Made by a program: the position numbers and the translations under genes. DNA of 64,000 nt from positions 1 to 64,000 of the forward strand of contig JBBSNY010000006.1 in NCBI GenBank assembly GCA_038260305.1. Direction: 5' to 3'. Positions 32,758-41,551 of the stretch are shown here, piece by piece (position 1 is the first letter of the stretch; each line of letters starts with the position of its first letter). The notes beneath the pieces are model-generated. The model saw only the letters and a program-made list of their open reading frames with translations. It did not search any database and was not told where the DNA came from. This stretch comes from CADCVQ01 sp038260305 (GTDB taxonomy: Bacteria; Actinomycetota; Thermoleophilia; Solirubrobacterales; Solirubrobacteraceae).

Positions 32758-35700
32758 TCAGGTCACAGCGACGCGCAGGACGCCGAGCACGAGCAACGCC
32801 GCCGCGGCCGCGGCGGCGAGCACGAGCAGGATCCCGATGACGAACTCCGACGGCATCCAGCGCGACGTCGAGCGCAGGCGCTTGGGGCGCTCGCGCGGGA
32901 GGGTGCTGATGCCACTCGACCCCGGGCGCTTCGGCCGCGGACGCGGCTCGACGACCGTGTCGCGCTGGTGCGCGACCGGCTGCTCGCGGCGACGCTCGGA
33001 CGGCTGCTCGCGGCGGCGCTCGGACGGCTGCTCGCGCCCGCGTTCGGACGGCTGCTCGCGGCGGCGCTCGGACGGCTGCTCGCGCCCGCGCTCGGTCGCC
33101 GGGTCGCGGCGGCGATCGGCCGGCGGCTTGGTGCGCGGCGCGGGGCTGCGCTCGGAGACGACCTTGCGCTCCAGCGCGGCCTGGCGCTCGTCGCGCTCGC
33201 GGCGCGCGGCGCGTTCCTGCGCGCGCGCCTCGGCGCTGTCGCGTGCGGCGGCCGCCTGCGCGCGCCGCTCGCGCTCGGCGGCGCCACGGCGCTGCTTATC
33301 CTCGGCCTGACGACGCGCGGCGCGCTCCTCGGCCTCCTGCGCCTCCTGGTGGCGTGCCCGCGCCCGCGCCTGATCCTCGGCGGCGCGCTGTGCCGCGCGC
33401 GCGTCGGCGTCGGCGGCAGCGCGCTCCCTCGCCTCCGCGGCGGCCTCCTCGGCGGCGTCGAGCGCCTCGGCGCTGGCCGCGCGCGCCTGCTCAGCCGCCC
33501 CCTCGCCGGAGGCCGACAGCTCCGCGATGCGAGCTTCCAGCGCGCGCCGCGCGGCCTCCTCGGCGAGCGCGCGCTCCTCGGCCGCCGTCGCAGCCGACAG
33601 GACGCTGTCGAGGCGGCGCTCGAGCTTCGCGCGGTCGCGCTCGTCGCGGGCAATCCGCTCGTTCGCGCGCCGCATGTCCTCGAGTGCGTCTTCGAGGTCG
33701 GCGCTGAGCGCGGCCTCGAGCGCGGCGAGCCGGTCGGCCTCGGCGAGCGCGACATCGAGCCGGCCCTCGAGCTCCTCCGCGATCGTGGCGTCCTCGTCGC
33801 CGCGCCGCGCGGCGTCGGTGCGTATCGCACGCATCTCCGCGGTGATGCGATCGAGCGCGGCGAACGCGTGATCGCGCTCCCGCGCCATCTCCTGGCGCTC
33901 GCCGCGGACGGTGTCCAGTGCGCTCGACAGCGAGTCGATCTGCGCCCGTGCCGCCTCGCGCTCGGTGTTCAGCGCCTCGATATCCGCGGCCGCGACCGCG
34001 CTGCGCGCGCCGAACGCCTCGGCCTGCGCGCGCGCGCTGTCGCGCTGCTCGACGAGCATGTCGATGTCGCCGCGCAGGCGGCGACGCTCGCCGTCGAGCT
34101 CGTCGCGCCGCGAGCGCGCCTCGTCGCGCTCGCCGGTGACGACCTGCAGGTCGTTCTCGGCGCTCGCCCGCTGCTCGTCGAGCAGGTCGATCTCGGCGCG
34201 CGCCCGTGCGAGGCGCGCGTTCAGCGTCTCGAGGTCCGAGCCCGTGCTGTCGCGCAGGTGGGCGATCGCCGCGATCTCGGCGTTCGCGTCGTCGAGCGCC
34301 GCGCTGATCGCCGCCGTCTCCGCCTGCGCGGCGACGCGCTGCGCCTCGAGCCGGTCGATGTGTCCGAGTGCTGCGTCGCGCTGGGACATGAGCCCATCGA
34401 GCTCCTCGTGGACGGCGGCGATCCGTGACTCTGCCGTCGCCTCGCGATCCATCAGCGTGTCGATCGCGCGGCGCGCCTCGGTGCGCTCGGCGGTGAGCTC
34501 GGCGATCCGCGCCTCCGCGCGCTCGTGCTGGGCGCCGAGCTCCTCGAGCGCGGCCGTCGCGCCGTCGCGCTGCGCGGCCATCATCTCGCTCCTCGCGCGG
34601 GCGGCGTCGCGCTCACCCGTCAGCGCGTCGAGACGCTCGCTCGCGCGGCGCGCGTTCTCCAGCGAGGTCGTGAGGGCGCCGTCGAGGCGCTCGATCTCGG
34701 CGCGCGCACCGTCGAGCTCGGCGCCGAGTGCGGCCGCCCGCTCGTGCGCAGCGGCCGTGTCGGCGTGCGCGGCGAGCAGCGATGCGGCGCGCTCGCCGCC
34801 GCGCTCGCGCAGCTGCGCGTTCTCCTCGCCGGCGCGCTCGCCCGCCGCCAGCGCCGCGTCGAGGTCGGCGGAGATTGCCGCACTGCGCGCGCCGGCATTC
34901 TCGACTTCGGTCTGGGCGAGGCGCAGCTCGGCGTCGAGCTGCTCGACGCGCTGGGCGAGCTGCTCGCGATCCTCCTCGACTCCGAGCGCGTCCTCGAGCG
35001 CTGACGCGAGCGACGACTCGACGTTCGCGAGCGCGCCCGCGGATCGTTCGAGCTCGGCCGCCGTGTGCTGCTCGCGCGCGAGCGCCGCGACGAGCTCCTC
35101 GGCTTGGTCGTCGGCCTGCGACCGCGAGCGCTCCAGCGCCTGCTCGAGCTCGGCGTTCTGCGCGCCGGCGCCGTCGAGCTGCGTGGCGAGCGCGACGACC
35201 TCCGCCCGCGTCGCGTCGAGCTGCTCGGCGATCGCGGCGGTCTCGGCCTGCTGGCGGTCGAGCGCCGCCGCCTGCTCGGCGGCGTCGCCGCCGAGGTCGA
35301 GCAGGCGCTGCTCGAGCGCCCGGCGGCTGTCGATCGAGGCCGCGAGCCGCTGCTCGCCGTCGCTGAGCTGCGCCTGAGCCGCCTGGAGGCGCTGCTCGAG
35401 CCCGGCGGCCTGCGCATGCGCGAGCTCGAGCTCCTGGCGCTCGCGCAGGACGTCGGCGCGCGCCCCGGCGAGCTCGTCGGCGAGCTGCGCCGCGCGCGCC
35501 TCGGCGGACTGCGTGCGCTCGTCATCGGCGGCGCGCTCGGAGCGCAGCAGGTCGAGCTGGGCGACGAGATCGGTGCGCTCGCCGCGTAACTGCGCGATCT
35601 CGGCGTCGGCGGACTCGACGGCGTCCTGCGCGGTGGCGCGCTGGTCGGCGATCTGCGCGGCCTCCGCGCGCGAGCCCTCGAGCGCGCGAGCATGCTCGGC

Positions 35701-38700
35701 AAGTCGCGCGCGGGCGATGCGCAGCTCGTCGGCGCGGACGGCGGACTCCTCGCGCGCGGCATCGCGCTCGCTCGTGAGCGCGACCGTGGCGGTGCGGGCG
35801 TCCTCGAGTTGGGCGCTGAGCGCCGCCCGAACGGCATCGAGCTCGGTGAGCGCGCCCGCCCGTGCCGCGCCGAGATCGGCGACCGCGGCGCGCGCGGCCT
35901 CGTCGCGGGTGGCCGCCTCGGCGCGGATCTCGGCGACCGCGGCGGTCGCCTGCGCGCGGGCGGCGTCGAGCTCGGCGGCGGCCTGCGCCTGCGTCTGCTC
36001 GAGCTCGGTGGCGGCCCGCGTCTCGGCCGCCTCGAGCTCGGCGGCGGCTTGCGCCTGCGCCTGTTCGAGCTCGGCGGCGGCCTGCGTCTGTGCCTGCCCG
36101 GCGGCGGCGGCGAATCGCGTCTCGGCTGCCTCGAGCTCGGCGGCGGCCCGCCCCTGCGCCGCCGCGACCTCGGCGGCGGCCTGCGCGCGCGCCCCTTCGA
36201 CGGCGGCGGTGGCCTGCGCCCGCGCCCGCTCGAGCTCGGCGGCGGCACGCATCGACGCCTGCCCGCGCTCGGTCGCCGCGCGCGTCTCGGCGGCTTCGAG
36301 CGCGACGGTGGCCTGCGTCTGCGCCTGCTCGAGCTCGGCCGCGGCGGCCGCTCGCGTCTGCAGCAGCTCGGCGGCGAGCTCGGCGCGTGCGGCATCGAGG
36401 GCGCTGACGCGCTCGGCGACCTGTGCCAGCGCGGCGTCGCGGTCGCCGACCTGGCCAATGGCCTCCGCCTGCGCGGCGGCGAGCTGGGCGGCGAGCGCCT
36501 GCTCGCGCTCCTGCGCGGCGTCGACGAGCGCGGCCTCACGCTCCTCTGTCGCCTTGCGCAGACGCGCCTCGCGCTCCGCCGACTCGTCGAGGATCGAATG
36601 CGTGCGCTGCTCGTGCGTCGCCGCGAGCTCCTGCTCGCGGAGTGCCACCTGCCCGCGCGCGGCGAGTAGCTCGGCCTCGCGCACCTGCGCCTGCTCGCGG
36701 GCCGCTTCGAGCTCACGCTCGCGCCCGGCGGTCTGCTCGAGCGCCGCCGCGAGCCGACGTTCGAGCTCCGCGGCTTGCTCGCGGGCGGCGTGCGCCTCGG
36801 CGATGCGGGCGGCGCCCTGCTCGCGCGCCGCCTCGAGTGCTTGGGTGCGACCGGCGGCCTTGAAGGCGAACGCCTCGAGCTGCGCCTCGAGCTCGTCGAC
36901 CGCCGCCACGCGGGCGGTCAGCTCGGCGACGCGCTGCTCGAGCTCGGTCGATCGCTGCGCCTGCTCGAGCGCGCCGTGTAGCTCGACCTCGAGGCGCGTC
37001 GTGCGGGCGCGCAGGGGCTCGAGCTCGGCGACGCGGCGCTCGAGCTGGGCGCGCAGCTGCGCCGCATGCTCGACAGAGCGTTGGGCGGCAACGCCTTGCT
37101 CGCGCTCCGACGCTACGGTCTCCTGCGCCGCCGCGGCCGCCTCGTGAGCGGTCTGCAGGGCCTCGCGCAGCTCGAGCAGCTCGCGCTCGGCGTCGCGGGC
37201 CTGGCCGGCGACGTCGTCGCGGCTGGCGGCGAGCAGCTCGGCGGCGCCCGCCGCGTCGGCGGCTCGCTGCTCGGCGAGCTCGCGTGCCGTGGCCTCCTGC
37301 TCGTACAGGGTCTCGACGTCCTGCAGTTCCGCGCGCGCGGCCTCGAGCTGCGCCGCGGCCGTCTGCGCGCCGGTCGTGGCGGCCGTGTGCTGCTCGCGCA
37401 GTGACGCCTCGAGCTCGGCGTGGCGCTGCTCGGCCTGCGCCGAGCGCGCGGCGAGCTCGCGCTCGCGCTGCACGTGTCGCTCGAGCTCGGTGCGCAGCTC
37501 GCTGGCCGTCGCCGCGGCGTCGTCGCGCTCGCCCTCGAGCTCGAGCGCGCGATCCTCGAGCTCGGCCGCGACCCGCTCCGCGTTCGCCGCGCGGCTTCCG
37601 AGCGAGGTGACCTGCGCGTCGGCGTCGCGCAGGCCTTCCGCGTCCTCCTCGGCGCGACGCTCGAGCTCGCTGGCCATGCGCTTCGCCGCGACCTCGAGCG
37701 CGGCCACGCGCTGGGCTTCGGCGCGCAGCTTCTTCGCGGCCTCCGCGAGCGCCGCCTCGGCCTGCCCGCGCTCGTCCTCGAGCGCCTGCTCCTGAGCCGT
37801 CGCGGCCGCGCCGGCCACGCGCTCGCGCTCGAGCGCGGCCCGCTCGAGCTCGGCGATGCGCGTGACGAGTCGCCGTGACTCGGCGTCGGCGTCCTGCAGC
37901 CGCCCAGCCTGTTCGAGGGCGTCCGCGTGCTCGGCGCGCAGCACGTCGAGCTCGGCGGCGGAGCGCTCGGCGCGCGTCTGGGCGACATCGTGATCGGAGC
38001 GCGCCGCGGTCAGGGCCCGCTCGAGCTCGCCGGCCCGGCTCAGCGCCTGCTCGGCGCGGGCGGCGGCCTCGCGCCCGGCGGCGAGCGCCTCGTCGCGCTC
38101 GCTTTCGAGGCGGCGCGCCTGCTTCAGCTCGCTTGCCGTCAGCGACGCGCGATCGGTCGCGTCGCGTCGCGCCGCGTCGGCCTCCGCGGCGTGCGCCCGG
38201 GCCTCGGCGAGCTCGTGCTCGCGATCGGCGGCGAGCTTCTCGGCGGCGACGCGCGCATCCTCGAGCGCCTGCGCCTGGGAGCGTGAGCGCTCGAGCTCGG
38301 CGGCGATCTCGGCCGATGCCGCCTCGGCGTCGGCGAGCGCCTGCGCGCCGGCCTCGGCGCGCTCCAGGGCGGCGTCGCGCGCGGCGACGGCTTGGCGCGC
38401 CTCGACGACCGCTCGCTCGGACAGCTTGCGGGCCTCCTCGCGCGCCGCCTTGACGGCGGCCTCCGCGCGACGCGTGAGCAGCTTGGAGTCCAGCTCGGCG
38501 GCCTGGTCGGAGGCGGCGGCGCGCACGGCGGCCTTGTCGGCCTCGGCGCGCGCGGCCTGCGCCTCGGCCTCCGCCCGCGCCGCGGCACGTGCGGCCTCGG
38601 CGCGCACGGCCTCGGCCGCGGCTTCGGCGCGCGCGGCGGTCTGCTCGACCTCGATGCGAGCCGCCTCGGCTTCGGCTTCGGCTCGGGCCGCGATGCGCTC

Positions 38701-39777
38701 GGCCTCCGTGAGGGCGGCGTCGGCCTTCGCGTCGGCGCGGGCCGTGGCCTGCGCGGCCGCGGCTTCGGCGCGTGCGGCGGCCTGTGCGGCGGCCGCGCGC
38801 GCGGCCTCCGTCTCGGCGTCGGCGCGCGCGGCCGCCTCTTCGGCCTCGGCGCGAGCGGCCTTGGCCGCGGCTTGCGCCTGTTCGGCGGCGGCGCGGGCGG
38901 TCGCCGTCTCGGCATGCGCTTGCGCGGCCTGCTCGCGGGCGGCCTGCGCCTCGGCACCGGCTTCGGCGCGCGCCCGCTCGACCGCGCTGCTGGCCTCTGC
39001 CTGCGCTGCGCGAACGTCGCGCTCGCGGGCCGCCAGGGCGGCCTCGAGCTGTTCGCGCGCTACGCGCTCGGTGGCGATGCGCTCGTCGAATTGCCCGCGC
39101 GCGAGCCGGGCGATCTCGTCGGCCTCCGCGCGCGCCTGCTCGAGCAGCGCGACGCGTTCGGTCAGCGCGCGAGCGGCGTCGGCGCCGCTGCGCCGCGCGG
39201 CCTCGCTTTCCGTGCGCAGCCGCGCAAGCTCGTCGCGCGCCTCGTGCGCAGCCAGCTCGGCCATCCCGCGCGCCCGGCGTTCGGCCTCCAGCAGGGCCTC
39301 GACGCCCGACATCCCCTCCCGGCGGTCGTCGGCGGCGCGATCGGCCTGCGCGCGGCGCTGTCGCTGCTCGCGCAGCGGCTGGGGCGCGGGCGGCTCCGGC
39401 GCCTTCGCCGGCGCGCTCGGCGCCGCCTGCGCCTTCGGCATGCGCCGCGTCGCGGCGGCCGGCTGTGGCAGGTCGACCAAGCCGCGGTTGGACTCCAGGG
39501 CGAAGGCCGTCCGCTTGCCCTCGAGCTGCGCCGCGGGCACCGTGAACGCCGCCCGCCACGGCCCCGGATCGGGGCCCGCGAGCGGCGCCGCGTCGTCGGG
39601 GCCCGGCAGCGCGGCGAGCCGCCGCGTGCGACGGCCGTCGTCGAGCAGCAGCATCGGCGGTGCGAGCCGTTCGCGCGACTCCGCGCGCCAGCGTCCGGAG
39701 ATCCGCAGCAGGACCGTGCCGGATCCGGCCGCGACGCGCTCGAAGCGCTCAAGCTCGAATTCCGGTGTGGCGCTCAA
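32758..39777 (-). CDS. Giant tail-anchored coiled-coil protein
   Basis: 2,339 residues. Residues 1-105 form a small globular domain (MSATPEFELERFERVAAGSG, WRAAFTVPAAQLEG); 106-150 is a Pro/Ala linker; about 155-2160 is nearly continuous Ala/Glu/Arg/Gln/Leu-rich helix with heptads plus regular 18- and 11-residue repeats; 2160-2300 is Arg-rich with six EQPSERRR-type units; one transmembrane helix lies at about 2311-2333 and the chain ends with 6 residues outside. I find no cysteine and no signal peptide, so the rod should be cytoplasmic and membrane-tethered; fully helical it would exceed 250 nm. It starts inside the tmk stop (ATGA). No function is known to me; a scaffold or septum/chromosome role is conjecture. 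Confidence 0.85.
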   Translation of the reverse strand: MSATPEFELERFERVAAGSGTVLLRISGRWRAESRERLAPPMLLLDDGRRTRRLAALPGPDDAAPLAGPDPGPWRAAFTVPAAQLEGKRTAFALESNRGLVDLPQPAAATRRMPKAQAAPSAPAKAPEPPAPQPLREQRQRRAQADRAADDRREGMSGVEALLEAERRARGMAELAAHEARDELARLRTESEAARRSGADAARALTERVALLEQARAEADEIARLARGQFDERIATERVAREQLEAALAARERDVRAAQAEASSAVERARAEAGAEAQAAREQAAQAHAETATARAAAEQAQAAAKAARAEAEEAAARADAETEAARAAAAQAAARAEAAAAQATARADAKADAALTEAERIAARAEAEAEAARIEVEQTAARAEAAAEAVRAEAARAAARAEAEAQAARAEADKAAVRAAASDQAAELDSKLLTRRAEAAVKAAREEARKLSERAVVEARQAVAARDAALERAEAGAQALADAEAASAEIAAELERSRSQAQALEDARVAAEKLAADREHELAEARAHAAEADAARRDATDRASLTASELKQARRLESERDEALAAGREAAARAEQALSRAGELERALTAARSDHDVAQTRAERSAAELDVLRAEHADALEQAGRLQDADAESRRLVTRIAELERAALERERVAGAAATAQEQALEDERGQAEAALAEAAKKLRAEAQRVAALEVAAKRMASELERRAEEDAEGLRDADAQVTSLGSRAANAERVAAELEDRALELEGERDDAAATASELRTELERHVQRERELAARSAQAEQRHAELEASLREQHTAATTGAQTAAAQLEAARAELQDVETLYEQEATARELAEQRAADAAGAAELLAASRDDVAGQARDAERELLELREALQTAHEAAAAAQETVASEREQGVAAQRSVEHAAQLRAQLERRVAELEPLRARTTRLEVELHGALEQAQRSTELEQRVAELTARVAAVDELEAQLEAFAFKAAGRTQALEAAREQGAARIAEAHAAREQAAELERRLAAALEQTAGRERELEAAREQAQVREAELLAARGQVALREQELAATHEQRTHSILDESAEREARLRKATEEREAALVDAAQEREQALAAQLAAAQAEAIGQVGDRDAALAQVAERVSALDAARAELAAELLQTRAAAAAELEQAQTQATVALEAAETRAATERGQASMRAAAELERARAQATAAVEGARAQAAAEVAAAQGRAAAELEAAETRFAAAAGQAQTQAAAELEQAQAQAAAELEAAETRAATELEQTQAQAAAELDAARAQATAAVAEIRAEAATRDEAARAAVADLGAARAGALTELDAVRAALSAQLEDARTATVALTSERDAAREESAVRADELRIARARLAEHARALEGSRAEAAQIADQRATAQDAVESADAEIAQLRGERTDLVAQLDLLRSERAADDERTQSAEARAAQLADELAGARADVLRERQELELAHAQAAGLEQRLQAAQAQLSDGEQRLAASIDSRRALEQRLLDLGGDAAEQAAALDRQQAETAAIAEQLDATRAEVVALATQLDGAGAQNAELEQALERSRSQADDQAEELVAALAREQHTAAELERSAGALANVESSLASALEDALGVEEDREQLAQRVEQLDAELRLAQTEVENAGARSAAISADLDAALAAGERAGEENAQLRERGGERAASLLAAHADTAAAHERAAALGAELDGARAEIERLDGALTTSLENARRASERLDALTGERDAARARSEMMAAQRDGATAALEELGAQHERAEARIAELTAERTEARRAIDTLMDREATAESRIAAVHEELDGLMSQRDAALGHIDRLEAQRVAAQAETAAISAALDDANAEIAAIAHLRDSTGSDLETLNARLARARAEIDLLDEQRASAENDLQVVTGERDEARSRRDELDGERRRLRGDIDMLVEQRDSARAQAEAFGARSAVAAADIEALNTEREAARAQIDSLSSALDTVRGERQEMARERDHAFAALDRITAEMRAIRTDAARRGDEDATIAEELEGRLDVALAEADRLAALEAALSADLEDALEDMRRANERIARDERDRAKLERRLDSVLSAATAAEERALAEEAARRALEARIAELSASGEGAAEQARAASAEALDAAEEAAAEARERAAADADARAAQRAAEDQARARARHQEAQEAEERAARRQAEDKQRRGAAERERRAQAAAARDSAEARAQERAARRERDERQAALERKVVSERSPAPRTKPPADRRRDPATERGREQPSERRREQPSERGREQPSERRREQPSERRREQPVAHQRDTVVEPRPRPKRPGSSGISTLPRERPKRLRSTSRWMPSEFVIGILLVLAAAAAAALLVLGVLRVAVT
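32977..33120. repeat. 24-bp tandem repeat, six units
   Basis: Six 24-bp units (boundaries 32977, 33001, 33025, 33049, 33073, 33097), mostly CGGCTGCTCGCGGCGGCGCT plus CGGA, the last one degenerate. On the minus strand each codes eight residues, EQPSERRR or EQPSERGR, at about 2220-2267 of the giant coiled-coil protein, just before its membrane anchor. Copy number is likely to vary between strains. Confidence 0.85.
35880..36340. repeat. 33-bp/11-residue (hendecad) repeat block
   Basis: In the giant coiled-coil gene, the encoded residues about 1146-1299 fall into 11-residue units such as AQTQAAAELEQ, AQAQAAAELEA, AETRAATELEQ, TQAQAAAELDA. At the DNA level this gives recurring 33-base blocks built on GAGCTCGGCGGCGGCC. 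Hendecads form right-handed or straight coiled coils, unlike the left-handed heptads of the flanking rod. Confidence 0.7.
38500..38960. repeat. 54-bp/18-residue repeat block
   Basis: Residues about 272-426 of the giant coiled-coil protein contain 18-residue units such as AARAEAEAEAARIEVEQT, AARAEAAAEAVRAEAARA and AARAEAEAQAARAEADKA. Eighteen residues equal five turns of an ideal alpha helix, so the same helix face repeats exactly and no supercoil is required. Corresponding 54-base DNA periodicity is visible. Confidence 0.7.
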
Positions 39778-40400
39778 GACGGCTCCGAGTCTAGGTCCGC
39801 GAGTGCCTCCAGCGCGAGCGAAAGCACCCGATCCGGCGGTTCGTCGGCGTCGATCACGCGGATGCGTCGCGGATCGGCCGCCGCGAGCTCGTCGTAGGCG
39901 GCCGAGATCGTCTCAAAGAACTCCGATGCCTCGCGTTCGAGGCGGTCCGGAGACTCGTCGCGGCCCTGCTGGCGGGCGCGCCCGATCGCCGGGTCGATCC
40001 GCAACAGCAGGGTGCGATCGGGCGTCAGGCCGCCGGTGGCGAAGGCGTTCAGCGTGGCGATCTGCGCGACGCCGAGCCCGCGCCCCGCGCCCTGGTAGGT
40101 GAGCGACGAGTCGACGAAGCGGTCGAGCAGAACCCACGTCCCGCCGGCAAGCAGCGGCTTGAGCTGCTCGTCGACGAGCTGCGCGCGTGCGGCCGCGTAG
40201 AGCAGCGCCTCCGCGCGCGGATCGCAGCGCAGCGCCGGGTCCTTGACGAGCTCCCGGATGCGCTCGGACAGCACGACGCCGCCGGGCTCGCGCAGCAGCC
40301 GCACGTCGCGCGTGTGCGCGAGCGCGGCGCGCAAGGCCGTCGCGAGCGTCGACTTGCCCGCCCCGTCGAGGCCCTCGATCGTGATGAGCCGACCGCGCAC
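39774..40400 (-). CDS. tmk: Thymidylate kinase
   Basis: 208 residues; phosphorylates dTMP to dTDP, cytoplasmic. P-loop is ITIEGLDGAGKSTLATAL at about residue 5; the substrate-binding DRF motif is in LLDRFVDSSLTYQGAGRGLG (about 95-115), and the LID region RARQQGRDESPDRLE follows. The GTG at 40400 places the P-loop at the normal distance from the N-terminus; the upstream open frame is antisense to holB. Its stop overlaps the coiled-coil gene start (ATGA). Confidence 0.93.
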   Translation of the reverse strand: MRGRLITIEGLDGAGKSTLATALRAALAHTRDVRLLREPGGVVLSERIRELVKDPALRCDPRAEALLYAAARAQLVDEQLKPLLAGGTWVLLDRFVDSSLTYQGAGRGLGVAQIATLNAFATGGLTPDRTLLLRIDPAIGRARQQGRDESPDRLEREASEFFETISAAYDELAAADPRRIRVIDADEPPDRVLSLALEALADLDSEPS

Positions 40401-40426
40401 GCACGCGACGGTACCGTTCGCGGACG

Positions 40427-41539
40427 ATGCTGCCGGGTACCGAGCGCCACCCCCACGCGCGCGCCGTGCTCGGCGCGGCGCTGCCGCCGACCGGCGCGCC
40501 GAGCCACGCCTACCTCTTCTGCGGTCCCGCCGGCAGCGGCAAGCGGACGGTCGCACGCGCGTTCGCGTCGGCATTGCTGACCGAGGGCGCGGACGATCCG
40601 GCCGGCGCGGCGACGCGCGTGCAACATGGCGTGCACCCCGACCTGACCTGGGTCGCGCCCGCGAGCGCGGCCGGGATCCTCGTCGGCGACATCGACGAGG
40701 CGGTCGTCGCGGGCGCCGCGCGCACGCCGTTCGAATCCACCCGGCGCGTGTTCGTCATCGAGGACGCCGACGAGCTCAACGACCAAGCCGCCAACCGGAT
40801 GCTGAAGACGCTCGAGGAGCCGCCGTCGTTCGCGCATCTCATCCTGCTGACGAGCCGCCCGGGCGAGGTCCTGCCGACGATCGCCAGCCGCTGCCAGGCG
40901 GTCCGCTTCGACGCACCGACGGTCGAGGAGATCGTTGCGCGGCTGAACCGCCACGCCGTCGCGCCCCAGACGGCCAAGGCGTGCGCGCGGCTCGGGCTCG
41001 GCGACGCCGCGCGGGCGCTGTCGCTGGCGCTCGGAGACGGGCCGGCGATGCGCGCCGGCGCCGAGGCCGTTGCGCGCGGGGCGCTGCGCGGCGAGCGTGC
41101 CGGACGGCCCTGGATGGCCCTGCTCACGCAGGCCCGCGAGGCGGGGGCGAGCGCCGTGGCCGCCGTCGAGACGGGCCTCGAAGCCGAGCTCGAGTACGCC
41201 GTCTCCAAAGACCACGGACGGATGCGCCGCGAGGCCGGCGAGCGCGCCAAGCGCGCCGCGCGCCGCGCCCAGACCGCGGCGCTTGACCGCGGGCTTGCGC
41301 TCGTCGGGCTGTGGCTCCGCGACGTCGCCTGCATCGTCGACGGCGCGCCGGAGCTCGTCCATCACACGGACCGCCTCGCCGAGCTCGGCGAGGACGCGGC
41401 GGCGGGAGTCTCGGCCACGGCCCTGCGCGCGGGCCAGGGCCTCGTCGAGAACACACGCGCGTCGTTTCAGCTCAACCCGAACGAGGAGCTTGCCCTCGAC
41501 GCGCTCGGCTCGCGCCTCGCACGGACGCTCGCCCGCTGA
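40427..41539 (+). CDS. holB: DNA polymerase III delta' subunit
   Basis: 370 residues; clamp-loader component. SHAYLFCGPAGSGKRTVARA gives an intact P-loop at about residue 33, PDLTWVAP follows, then the AAA+ box VFVIEDADELNDQAANRMLK and TLEEPP (sensor 1 region LILLTSRP). The zinc-binding Cys set of gamma/tau is absent, as expected for delta'. It diverges from tmk with only 26 bp between start codons; tmk-holB linkage is common in bacteria, but usually on one strand. Confidence 0.9.
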   Translation: MLPGTERHPHARAVLGAALPPTGAPSHAYLFCGPAGSGKRTVARAFASALLTEGADDPAGAATRVQHGVHPDLTWVAPASAAGILVGDIDEAVVAGAARTPFESTRRVFVIEDADELNDQAANRMLKTLEEPPSFAHLILLTSRPGEVLPTIASRCQAVRFDAPTVEEIVARLNRHAVAPQTAKACARLGLGDAARALSLALGDGPAMRAGAEAVARGALRGERAGRPWMALLTQAREAGASAVAAVETGLEAELEYAVSKDHGRMRREAGERAKRAARRAQTAALDRGLALVGLWLRDVACIVDGAPELVHHTDRLAELGEDAAAGVSATALRAGQGLVENTRASFQLNPNEELALDALGSRLARTLAR

Positions 41540-41551
41540 AGGCGGTCAGGA

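Noticed and set aside
33000..39900. Long plus-strand open frames antisense to the coiled-coil gene
   Set aside because: They are low-complexity Arg/Ala/Gly or Ser/Ala runs created by the repeated GAG/GCG/CGC codons on the other strand; no start-site or domain evidence.
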